This document shows, one piece after another, positions 1 to 5,406 of a DNA stretch of 6,133 nucleotides (the stretch's first letter is position 1; the number at the start of each line of letters is the position of its first letter). The stretch comes from Actinomycetes bacterium. Its GTDB lineage: Bacteria > Actinomycetota > Actinomycetes > Actinomycetales > Microbacteriaceae. The stretch lies in the NCBI GenBank assembly GCA_021793715.1, contig JAJYSF010000060.1, positions 1 to 6,133 of the forward strand. Reading direction: 5' to 3'. Position numbers and translations under genes: made by a program. The notes beneath the pieces are model-generated. The model was not told the DNA's origin, did no database searches, and saw only the letters and a program-made list of their open reading frames with translations.

Positions 1-47
1 TCGTTCAGCCCCTTCGAGAAGGCGACCCAGCGCGACGAGAACGACAC
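1..47 (-). CDS. Partial small ORF directly downstream of cstA (possible YbdD/YjiX-type partner)
   Basis: Only the first 15 codons plus two bases are in the window; the gene continues past the left edge. Reading leftward from a GTG at 47, the frame is open and translates as VSFSSRWVAFSKGLN. The GTG lies two bases after the cstA stop codon, a spacing typical of translational coupling; the only upstream match to a ribosome site is a weak GGTGA inside the end of cstA. CstA-type transporters are commonly followed by a gene for a very short YbdD/YjiX-family protein, and the amphipathic start seen here would fit. The family call rests on gene position, not on a motif, since the diagnostic part would lie outside the window. 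It could also be an unrelated gene, or no gene. Confidence 0.4.
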   Translation of the reverse strand, partial: MSFSSRWVAFSKGLN

Positions 48-49
48 CG

Positions 50-1783
50 TCACTTCACCATCGGGATCCGACCGGTCACGTGGTCGGTGAGGTCGGCGTC
101 TTCGTCTTCCGGCGGAGCCGTCGCCGCGCGACGCATGGCCGCGATCCCTTCGATGCCGACCCAGATCGTCGCCACGATGATGATCACGTCGAGGATCAGC
201 AGCAGCCAGTTCGTCTCCTGACCGCCGTTCCAGAACGTCCCCACCTGAACGATCGCCGCCCAGAACGCCGCGATGAACACGAGCACGAGCGGGATCAACG
301 CGACGAGATAGTTGCGCCGCTTGCGGATCAGCATGATCGACACGATGATCAGCGTCAACGACGCGAGCAGCTGGTTCGTCGTACCGAACAGGGGCCAGAT
401 CGCGAGCCCGCCGGATCCGTCGACGCCCTGGCTGAACACGAGGGCCATGCAGACGGCGAGCACGGCGAGCGTACCGATGACGTTGCTCATCTTGAAGCCG
501 ATCACCTCGGCGGCTTCCTGGAACACGAAACGGAGCAGACGAACGCCGGTGTCCATTGTCGTGGCCGCGAAGAGCACCGCCATGGTCGCGAGCACGGTCG
601 CGGAGAGGGATTGCGGCAATCCCAGGCCCATCTCGATGATGTTGCCCCCGCCTTCGACGAACGCGTTGACTCCGCCCTCGTTGAAGGCGCTGTACACCTC
701 TTCCCAACGCGCGACCGACTGGATCCCCGCGGTGGTCGCGAGGATCGCACCGAGCGCGAGCAGGCCCTCGCCCACAGCACCGAAGTAGCCGACGAAGCGT
801 GCGTCGGGCTCCTTGTCGAGCTGCTTCGAGGTCGTGCCGGAAGCTACGGCGCCGTGGAATCCGCTGATGGCACCGCACGCGATCGTGACGAACAGCAGCG
901 GCCAGATCGACGGGGTGCCCTCCGGGACGCCGGCATTGATCGCCGGTGCGACGAAGCCGTTGCCGAAGAAGAGGCCCGCGATGAGCGTGCCGACGAAGAG
1001 GGTCGCGAGACCGATGAACAGCTGCACACCGTTGATGTAGTCGCGCGGCTGGAGGAGCAGCCACACCGGCAGCAGCGACGCGATGCCCGCGTAGACGAAC
1101 AGCGCGACGATCCAGAACGTCCCCGGACTCATGCCGAGGATCGGATCCGGCAGCACCACCGGCACCGCGTCGCCGACCACGATCAGGGCGTAGAGCGCGA
1201 CGACGCCGACCACCGTGACCGCGGTGAGGTTCCACCGCAGCTTGTAGACCGCGAGCCCGATGAGCAGCGCGACCGGAATCGCTCCCCACGCGGGGATCAC
1301 GGCGCTCGGGTTGCCGATCAGCAGATTCTTGATCACGACGGCGAACGCCGCGATCACCATGAGCAGCAGGAGGCCGATCACGAGCAGGAACACATACGAG
1401 CCGCGCTTGCCGATGTAACGCGCCGCGAGGGCACCGATCGATCGGCCCTTGTTGCGCTCCGACGCCCAGAGGGCGCCGAGGTCGTGCATGCCCGCGAAGA
1501 AGACCGTGCCGATCGTGACCCAGAGGAAGGCCGGCAGCCACCCCCAGATTACGGCGACGGCCGGCCCGACGATCGGGGCGGCGCCCGCGACGGACGTGAA
1601 GTGGTGGCCCCACAGCACGAACTTGTTCGTCGGCACATGGTCGATGCCGTCGTTCTTCTCGTGCGCCGGCGTACGGAACGCGGGGTCGAGTTTCAGAACG
1701 CGTTTACCGAGGTACTTCGAATAGACGAGATATCCGGTCGCGAAGATCGCGAGCCCGATGAGCATCAGGATCACGGAATCCAT
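50..1783 (-). CDS. cstA: CstA-family carbon starvation transporter
   Basis: A 577-residue polytopic inner-membrane protein of the CstA family. Family members import peptides and, for E. coli CstA and BtsT, pyruvate, and are typically induced on carbon limitation. Family blocks are all present: GHHFTSVAGAAPIVGP at about 59-74, followed by FAGMHDLGALWASERNKGRSIG at 96-117; WLLLQPRDYIN at 241-251; CGAISGFHG...SGTTSKQL at 303-322; FAATTMDTGVRLLRF at 405-419; and WPLFGTTNQLLA at 463-474. Roughly 15-16 hydrophobic segments are visible, ending in a short acidic cytoplasmic-type tail (PPEDEDADLTD, 558-567). It is shorter than the about 700-residue E. coli protein and matches the shorter bacterial form. 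The ATG at 1783 is preceded by AGAAGGG with a 7-base gap, a good ribosome site. The gene is divergent from aroQ, and a small ORF follows 2 bases after its stop. Family is certain; substrate is not. Confidence 0.95.
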   Translation of the reverse strand: MDSVILMLIGLAIFATGYLVYSKYLGKRVLKLDPAFRTPAHEKNDGIDHVPTNKFVLWGHHFTSVAGAAPIVGPAVAVIWGWLPAFLWVTIGTVFFAGMHDLGALWASERNKGRSIGALAARYIGKRGSYVFLLVIGLLLLMVIAAFAVVIKNLLIGNPSAVIPAWGAIPVALLIGLAVYKLRWNLTAVTVVGVVALYALIVVGDAVPVVLPDPILGMSPGTFWIVALFVYAGIASLLPVWLLLQPRDYINGVQLFIGLATLFVGTLIAGLFFGNGFVAPAINAGVPEGTPSIWPLLFVTIACGAISGFHGAVASGTTSKQLDKEPDARFVGYFGAVGEGLLALGAILATTAGIQSVARWEEVYSAFNEGGVNAFVEGGGNIIEMGLGLPQSLSATVLATMAVLFAATTMDTGVRLLRFVFQEAAEVIGFKMSNVIGTLAVLAVCMALVFSQGVDGSGGLAIWPLFGTTNQLLASLTLIIVSIMLIRKRRNYLVALIPLVLVFIAAFWAAIVQVGTFWNGGQETNWLLLILDVIIIVATIWVGIEGIAAMRRAATAPPEDEDADLTDHVTGRIPMVK

Positions 1784-1920
1784 GGAGGTGCCCTTCTGTC
1801 GACGGTGACAGCTGTCGGTCTGCGTGCCGCGGATTCACGGCATATCCATAAACTAGCGCTCGCACGGGCGGCGGGCGAGCACTGTGTCCAACGATTTCGT
1901 CACACCGGTACGCTGGCCGC
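1784..1920. promoter_or_regulatory. Divergent cstA/aroQ intergenic region
   Basis: These 137 bases must hold the promoters of both flanking genes. For cstA (minus) the ribosome site AGAAGGG is at 1791-1797, and the untranslated leader contains a perfect 10-bp palindrome GACAGCTGTC at 1807-1816, a possible operator. The most A+T-rich stretch, 1841-1855, contains a TAGTTT hexamer on the minus strand (1850-1855) that could be a cstA -10, but no convincing -35 lies at the right distance. GCTCGC and GCGAGC near 1858-1880 form a 6-bp dyad. I see no classical CRP/GlxR-type TGTGA-N6-TCACA site. Confidence 0.5.
1909..1914 (+). promoter_or_regulatory. Candidate aroQ -10 hexamer, leaderless-type
   Basis: TACGCT fits the TAnnnT -10 pattern and is separated from the aroQ ATG by exactly 6 bases, so transcription would start at or very near the initiation codon. 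No Shine-Dalgarno sequence precedes the ATG, which is consistent with a leaderless mRNA. There is no good -35 match; TGTCCA at 18 bp upstream is weak. Confidence 0.45.
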
Positions 1921-2355
1921 ATGGACAAGCGGATCCTCGTGCTCAACGGCCCGAACCTCAACCTGCTCGGGACGCGCAACCCGGCGGTGTACGGGACCGA
2001 CACGCTCGCCGATGCGGAGCGCGTCGCGTCGACCGCGGCGGTGGCGCACGGACTGGCGACGCGCTTCGTCCAGTCGAATTCGGAGGGCGCGCTGATCGAC
2101 GCGATTCACGCCGCGCGCGAGGACTGCATCGGCATCGTGATCAACCCCGGCGCCTACACCCACACGTCGATCGCGATCCGAGATGCGCTCGAGGCCGTCG
2201 CGATGCCGTTCGTCGAGATCCACGTGTCGAACGTCTACGCGCGCGAGGAGTTCCGCCACCGCTCGTACCTCAGCGGCCTCGCGGCCTGCGTCATCGCGGG
2301 CGCGGGGATCCAAGGCTACGGCTTCGCGGTCGAGCGCCTCGCCGCGATCGTCTGA
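1921..2355 (+). CDS. aroQ: 3-dehydroquinate dehydratase, type II
   Basis: A 144-residue cytoplasmic enzyme that dehydrates 3-dehydroquinate to 3-dehydroshikimate in the shikimate pathway (the same reaction serves quinate catabolism). The whole type II signature is visible: LNGPNLNLLGTRNPAVYG at 8-25, with the catalytic Tyr24 on the flexible lid and Arg19 beside it; QSNSEGALIDAIH at 51-63; INPGAYTHTSIAIRDAL at 74-90, with Asn75 and His81 lining the site; and VEIHVSNVYAREEFRHRSYLS at 98-118, with the catalytic His101 and the substrate-binding Arg112. Length matches the family, and the dodecameric assembly is a family property. The ATG at 1921 leaves a start appropriate for the family (MDKRILVLNGPN), and no ribosome site precedes it. 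No other shikimate gene is in the window, so it appears to be a stand-alone transcription unit. Nothing is missing. Confidence 0.97.
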   Translation: MDKRILVLNGPNLNLLGTRNPAVYGTDTLADAERVASTAAVAHGLATRFVQSNSEGALIDAIHAAREDCIGIVINPGAYTHTSIAIRDALEAVAMPFVEIHVSNVYAREEFRHRSYLSGLAACVIAGAGIQGYGFAVERLAAIV

Positions 2356-2357
2356 CG

Positions 2358-2424
2358 AGGGCGCGTCTCCTTATTAGTCGCCTCCTGCGCTGGCCGCGAC
2401 GGCGCAAATAAGCAGACACGCCCT
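2358..2424. terminator. Long inverted repeat between convergent aroQ and ybaK-type genes, probable bidirectional terminator
   Basis: Arms of 18 bases, AGGGCGCGTCTCCTTATT (2358-2375) and AATAAGCAGACACGCCCT (2407-2424), pair at 16 of 18 positions. A further CGCC/GGCG stem (2379-2382 with 2401-2404) extends the hairpin inward, leaving an 18-base loop. It starts 3 bases after the aroQ stop and overlaps the stop codon of the opposing gene at 2423-2425, so it can fold in both transcripts. Unlike a standard intrinsic terminator, the A+T-rich part lies inside the stem near the loop, and no T-tract follows on either side. Confidence 0.65.
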
Positions 2425-2926
2425 ACTCTTTCGGCAGGTTGCCGCGGATCCCGTCGATCGGATCCGTGATGTCGGCGACCGTCGCGCCGTAGGCGGCCAG
2501 CAACGCGTCGGCGTCGACAAAGAGAGAATAGTCGTGCGCGCCGGCGCCCATCGAGATGCGTTTGCCGACCATGCGCTGGTCCGCGTAGACGGGCCAGTCG
2601 GTCGTGGATCCGAGGGGCACGATCGTGCCGCGTTCATAGCCCGTCGCCTCGAGCGCGAGGTGGGGCTCCGGCATGCGGAGCTTGTTCACGCCGACGACGG
2701 CGCGCAGCTTCGCCCATGAGATCGCGCGGTCGCCCGGCACGAGCGCGAAGTAGTACTGATCGCCCTTCCCCTTCACGACGAGCGTCTTGACGATGTCTGC
2801 TGGCGTGATGCCGCGCGCCGCGGCCGCCTCTTCGAGGGATCCGGCACGAGGTGACTCGCGGATCTCGATGTCGACACCGCGCGCTACGGCCGCTTCGCGC
2901 ACGCGACGAGTGGGGCCGTTGTTCAT
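2423..2926 (-). CDS. YbaK/EbsC-family aminoacyl-tRNA deacylase
   Basis: A 167-residue YbaK/ProX-domain protein. This family hydrolyses mischarged tRNAs in trans, for example Cys-tRNAPro by YbaK or Ala-tRNAPro by ProXp-ala; which substrate applies here cannot be read from sequence. Lys47 in DIVKTLVVK (44-52) corresponds to the essential lysine of E. coli YbaK. ATGYERGTIVPLG at 94-106 carries the GxxxP loop, as GTIVP where E. coli has GGISP, and ISMGAGAHDYSL at 124-135 matches the conserved C-terminal strand and glycine turn. I chose the ATG at 2926 over the upstream GTG at 3022. The family N-terminus begins near this ATG, a TACAAT hexamer sits 8 bases before it, and the 32-residue extension would run across a strong hairpin (2984-3007). 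Its end lies within the inverted repeat shared with aroQ. No neighbouring proline tRNA gene or synthetase is visible. Confidence 0.9.
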   Translation of the reverse strand: MNNGPTRRVREAAVARGVDIEIRESPRAGSLEEAAAARGITPADIVKTLVVKGKGDQYYFALVPGDRAISWAKLRAVVGVNKLRMPEPHLALEATGYERGTIVPLGSTTDWPVYADQRMVGKRISMGAGAHDYSLFVDADALLAAYGATVADITDPIDGIRGNLPKE

Positions 2927-2934
2927 GAGTATTG

Positions 2935-2940
2935 ATTGTA
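2935..2940 (-). promoter_or_regulatory. Candidate -10 (TACAAT) for the deacylase gene
   Basis: TACAAT matches five of six bases of the TATAAT consensus and lies 8 bases before the ATG at 2926, with no Shine-Dalgarno sequence in between. This suggests a leaderless or near-leaderless transcript and supports that start codon. The -35 side (CTGGAG, 17 bp upstream) is poor. Confidence 0.55.
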
Positions 2941-2983
2941 GAACGAGGTGTGCATGCTCCAGGCGGTAATCCGATGGCGCGAA

Positions 2984-3007
2984 CCGCGGCTGCCCCGTCA
3001 GCCGCGG
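2984..3007 (-). terminator. Hairpin after the FMN reductase gene
   Basis: A perfect 9-bp stem, CCGCGGCTG (2984-2992) with CAGCCGCGG (2999-3007), encloses a 6-base loop. It lies 29 bases beyond the reductase stop in the direction of transcription, and upstream of the deacylase promoter. No T-tract follows, so termination strength is uncertain, but the position fits the end of the LLM/reductase operon. Confidence 0.55.
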
Positions 3008-3036
3008 GCTGATGAGTGACACGAATCGACCCGTTT

Positions 3037-3588
3037 TTACGGCGATGTTCGAGGCAAGAGGTGCTCCGCGTCGCTGAGGGCCACCGCGATGCGGCTGTAG
3101 ACGCGCGGATTTAGCAGCAGTGTGCCGTCGAAGTCGCCGGCCGCAGCGAACACTCCGACCGGGAGGGTGCGTGCCTGGAAGAACGCGAAGAGTGGCCGGA
3201 GGGCGTGATCGAGGGCGAGTGCGTGGCGCTCGCCGCCCCCGGTGGCCAGGAGCAGGACGGGCTTGTCGGCAAGGGCGTACTGCTCGATCAGGTCGAAGAA
3301 GTGCTTGAACAATCCCGTGTATGAGCCGCGGTAGATCGGGGTCGCAGCGATGAGCAGGTCGGCCTCTTCGGCGGCGCGGAGTTGCTCTTCGAGCTGAGGG
3401 GAGACTCCTTCTCGCTCGGTCGCCTCGGTGAAGCCGCCACCCAGGTGGTAGACGTCGACACGGTGGACGTCGACGGCGGCCTTCTGTGACAGCACATCGA
3501 GCACGACGTCGACCAAACCCATCGTCTTGGACCGCACGTTCGGGCTTCCGTTCACGACGGTGACGCGCACCCGCCCGGGCTCATTCAT
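3037..3588 (-). CDS. NAD(P)H-dependent FMN reductase, CE1759-like LLM partner
   Basis: A 183-residue flavodoxin-fold protein of the NADPH-dependent FMN reductase superfamily. It would reduce FMN with NAD(P)H and pass it to the monooxygenase encoded just upstream. The phosphate-binding loop VNGSPNVRSKT is at 12-22 after the first strand (VRVTVV); ATPIYRGSYTGLFKHFFD at 82-99 is the second conserved flavin/dimer segment; and LLATGGGERHALALDHALRPLFAFFQA at 113-139 is the third, typical of the family. No signal peptide or membrane segment is seen, so it should be cytoplasmic. Its ATG overlaps the monooxygenase stop by 8 bases and has no clear ribosome site of its own, so translation is probably coupled. 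The specific CE1759-type assignment rests on remembered sequence character plus the gene pairing; the general reductase call is firm. Confidence 0.9.
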   Translation of the reverse strand: MNEPGRVRVTVVNGSPNVRSKTMGLVDVVLDVLSQKAAVDVHRVDVYHLGGGFTEATEREGVSPQLEEQLRAAEEADLLIAATPIYRGSYTGLFKHFFDLIEQYALADKPVLLLATGGGERHALALDHALRPLFAFFQARTLPVGVFAAAGDFDGTLLLNPRVYSRIAVALSDAEHLLPRTSP

Positions 3589-4627
3589 CGCCGAGCTCGC
3601 GGCGGACAGCGGTGGCCACTTCGGTGCCGAGGCGCTCGACGCCGCCGAGGAGGTCCTTCTGCGGCATGCTTCCCATCCCGATCTGGATGATGATGCGGGT
3701 GAGGCCGTACATCTCCCGGAAACGGAGAATCTTCTCCGCGACCTCGTCTGCGTCGCCGACGATGTAGCTGCCGGCGGGAGAGGCGCTCGCTTCGAAGGCG
3801 TCGCGGGGCAGGAGCATCCCGCGGCCGCGCTGGTGGTTGTGCTCCATCATGAATTGCGCGAAGTGCGGGTACATGATGTCTCGTGCCTGCTTCGGACTGC
3901 TGCCGACGTAGCCCCCGACGCTCATGCTGATCGGGAGCGAGGCGGGATCGTGGCCCGAGCGCTCGGCCGCCGCACGATAGAGCTCTGCAGCGTCGGTGAG
4001 CATGCTCATCGGTCCGAAGAGGATGGCGAGCGCCAGCGGCACGCCGAGTGTTCCGGCGTTGACGGCCGACGCGGGCGAGCCACCGGCGCCTACCCAGATC
4101 GGGATGGTGTCAGCGTAGGGGCGGGGTGCGATATCGGCGTTGATCAGGGGCGGACGCATTCTTCCCTTCCACGTGAGCGGGTTCTGCTCGCGGATGCGCA
4201 GGAGAAGGTCGAGCTTCTCGCGGAAGAGCTCGGAGTAGTCCGCGAGGTCGTAGCCGAACAGCGGGAACGATTCGGTGTAGGAGCCCCTGCCCGCGATGAT
4301 CTCCGCCCGTCCCGCGGAGATCAGATCGATGGTGGCGAACTGCTCCCACACGCGCACCGGATCGTCAGAGCTCAGGACGGTGACGGCGCTGGCGAGCCTG
4401 ATCTGCTTCGTCGCCTCGGCCGCGGCCGCGAGCACGATGGTCGGTGCCGAGCCCACGAAATCACTGCGATGGTGCTCGCCCATACCGAACACGTCTAGTC
4501 CGACCTCGTCGGCGACCCGGGCGAGCTCGATCGTCTCCCTGGCACGCTGATGAGGGGTGCGAACCACCCCGGTTGTGGGGTCCTCCGTGATTTCACCGAA
4601 GGTCATTATTCCGATCTCGAAGGCCAT
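3581..4627 (-). CDS. Luciferase-like FMN-dependent monooxygenase, CE1758-like
   Basis: A 348-residue TIM-barrel protein of the bacterial luciferase-like monooxygenase (LLM) family, which uses reduced FMN and oxygen to oxidise an organic substrate. Supporting segments are MAFEIGIMTFGEITEDPTTG at 1-20, ADEVGLDVFGMGEHHRSDF at 39-57 with the characteristic EHH, LASAVTVLSSDDPVRVWEQFATID at 78-101, SAGRAEIIAGRGSY at 105-118, PIWVGAGGSPASAVNAG at 176-192, and GSYIVGDADEVAEKI at 286-300. The start at 4627 is preceded by GGAAAGGA (4636-4643) with an 8-base gap; a longer reading from 4699 would add 24 residues and cross the palindrome and the promoter zone. The gene is first in an operon with the FMN reductase and is divergent from marR. 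The resemblance is to the Corynebacterium CE1758 type, whose substrate I do not know. Confidence 0.92.
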   Translation of the reverse strand: MAFEIGIMTFGEITEDPTTGVVRTPHQRARETIELARVADEVGLDVFGMGEHHRSDFVGSAPTIVLAAAAEATKQIRLASAVTVLSSDDPVRVWEQFATIDLISAGRAEIIAGRGSYTESFPLFGYDLADYSELFREKLDLLLRIREQNPLTWKGRMRPPLINADIAPRPYADTIPIWVGAGGSPASAVNAGTLGVPLALAILFGPMSMLTDAAELYRAAAERSGHDPASLPISMSVGGYVGSSPKQARDIMYPHFAQFMMEHNHQRGRGMLLPRDAFEASASPAGSYIVGDADEVAEKILRFREMYGLTRIIIQIGMGSMPQKDLLGGVERLGTEVATAVRRELGDE

Positions 4628-4635
4628 CGCCTGCA

Positions 4636-4643
4636 TCCTTTCC
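4636..4643 (-). promoter_or_regulatory. Ribosome binding site deciding the LLM start
   Basis: GGAAAGGA on the minus strand lies 8 bases before the ATG at 4627 and fixes this start. The ATG nine bases further upstream (4636) would overlap the site itself, and no comparable site precedes the more distant in-frame start at 4699. Confidence 0.7.
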
Positions 4644-4667
4644 GTAGCGGTCTCGAGGTCATTAACA

Positions 4668-4681
4668 TGCGTGCGCACGCA
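4668..4681. promoter_or_regulatory. Palindromic operator candidate between the LLM operon and marR
   Basis: TGCGTGCGCACGCA is a perfect 14-bp palindrome with no spacer, inside the 91-base divergent region. It lies just upstream of where the marR -35 would be (about 4684-4689). On the minus strand it directly precedes a GTTAAT hexamer (4662-4667) that could be the LLM -10. MarR dimers generally bind such short palindromes between their own gene and a divergent target, so binding here would affect both promoters. Confidence 0.6.
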
Positions 4682-4706
4682 ACTATTCCCGAAGCTCACG
4701 ACGGAC

Positions 4707-4712
4707 TAGATT
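4707..4712 (+). promoter_or_regulatory. Candidate marR -10 (TAGATT), leaderless-type
   Basis: TAGATT fits TAnnnT and is followed by exactly 6 bases and then the marR ATG. No Shine-Dalgarno sequence is present. This is the same geometry as at aroQ and suggests that the marR message begins at its start codon. Confidence 0.5.
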
Positions 4713-4718
4713 TGTGCC

Positions 4719-5168
4719 ATGGCAACGAACGGGCTCAGCGAATTGGAGGACGATGCGTGGCGGGGCTTCCTCGTCACGCACGATCGCATCTGGCGTGAGC
4801 TGGGAGAGGGCCTGGCACCTTTCCGGCTGAGCATGGCCGAGTACAGCGTCCTCGGCTTGCTGGGTGAGGCGGGTCGAGTCGGGCTGCGTTTGACCGAGTT
4901 GGCGGAAAAGAGAGGAATGTCCGGCCCGGGGCTGTCGCGCCTCGCAGATCGGCTGGAACAGCGCGGTCTCATCGAGCGAAGTCGTGCGGCCAGCGATGCT
5001 CGCAGCTACGAGTTGACCCTCACGCGAGAGGGAAGGGCGCTGCTGCGGAAGGCATGGAAGCAACAGTACGCGGGCATCCGACGTCTCTTCCTCGACCGGT
5101 TGAGCGGTGACCAGATGGAAGCACTCGCTGATACGTGGGCGAGCCTCGCCGACCACGACGAGAGCTGA
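4719..5168 (+). CDS. MarR-family transcriptional regulator
   Basis: A 149-residue winged helix-turn-helix protein of MarR type, which acts as a dimeric DNA-binding repressor usually released by a small ligand. The N-terminal dimer helix spans about 10-32. The DNA-binding core runs from SMAEYSVLGLLGEAG (38-52) through LTELAEKRGMSGPGLSRLADRLEQRGLIERSRA (58-90), which contains the recognition helix. The wing follows as SDARSYELTLTREGRALL (92-109) with the conserved D-x-R (Asp93, Arg95). The C-terminal helices complete the dimer interface. There is no cysteine in the protein, which argues against thiol-based redox sensing of the OhrR type. It is divergent from the LLM/FMN reductase operon with a palindrome between, so that operon and itself are the likely targets. 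The ligand is unknown. Confidence 0.93.
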   Translation: MATNGLSELEDDAWRGFLVTHDRIWRELGEGLAPFRLSMAEYSVLGLLGEAGRVGLRLTELAEKRGMSGPGLSRLADRLEQRGLIERSRAASDARSYELTLTREGRALLRKAWKQQYAGIRRLFLDRLSGDQMEALADTWASLADHDES

Positions 5169-5406
5169 CCGGCGCGGGGAGGGTAGGTCCCCGGAGAGGG
5201 ATGCCCATGCTCCCGTCCACGACGCGGCGATCATCCGCGCACAGTCGTCTCCTGCCCGCAATCGCGTCTCGACCACGAACTACATGGGAGACGCGTCCCA
5301 TTCGGAAGGAGCCGATCAGGGGGATGCGCGTACCTGTCGGCGCCGACCCCACGGAACGCGAGAGGGACGGAGACCATTTCGATCTCCGTCCCTCTCGGTG
5401 AAAGCC
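5169..5406. other. Non-coding convergent spacer with four dyads
   Basis: This stretch lies between the convergent marR and membrane-protein genes, and I see no convincing gene in it. It contains a 6-bp hairpin, CGGGGA with TCCCCG (5175-5193), just after the marR stop; ATGGGA with TCCCAT around a hexaloop (5284-5301); a perfect 12-bp palindrome GTCGGCGCCGAC (5336-5347); and a 15-bp perfect hairpin (5359-5397). The first is the best candidate for the marR terminator, although it lacks a T-tract. Confidence 0.5.
5359..5397 (-). terminator. Strong hairpin terminator of the membrane-protein gene
   Basis: CGAGAGGGACGGAGA (5359-5373) pairs perfectly over 15 bp with TCTCCGTCCCTCTCG (5383-5397) around a 9-base loop. 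It starts 9 bases past the stop codon of the minus-strand gene at 5407. There is no T-tract, as is common for terminators in high-GC actinobacteria. It could also stop read-through from marR on the other strand. Confidence 0.8.

Noticed and set aside
1886..1907. TGTG...CACA ends resembling a CRP/GlxR site upstream of aroQ
   Set aside because: The spacing between TGTG and CACA is 14 bases and the inner bases do not match TGTGA-N6-TCACA, so the resemblance is probably chance.
80..2095. A 671-codon open frame on the plus strand opposite cstA and running into aroQ
   Set aside because: The translation is dominated by Arg, Asp, Glu and His repeats with no domain, as expected of the reverse-complement frame of a GC-rich membrane-protein gene. 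It also overlaps two well-supported genes and has no ribosome site.
3527..4498. A 323-codon open frame on the plus strand opposite the LLM gene
   Set aside because: Its composition is that of an antisense shadow, with no recognisable motif, and the opposing frame encodes a clear LLM protein with a good ribosome site.
4683..5276. A 197-codon open frame on the minus strand opposite marR
   Set aside because: It is antisense to a complete MarR protein and overlaps the divergent promoter; no motif is present.
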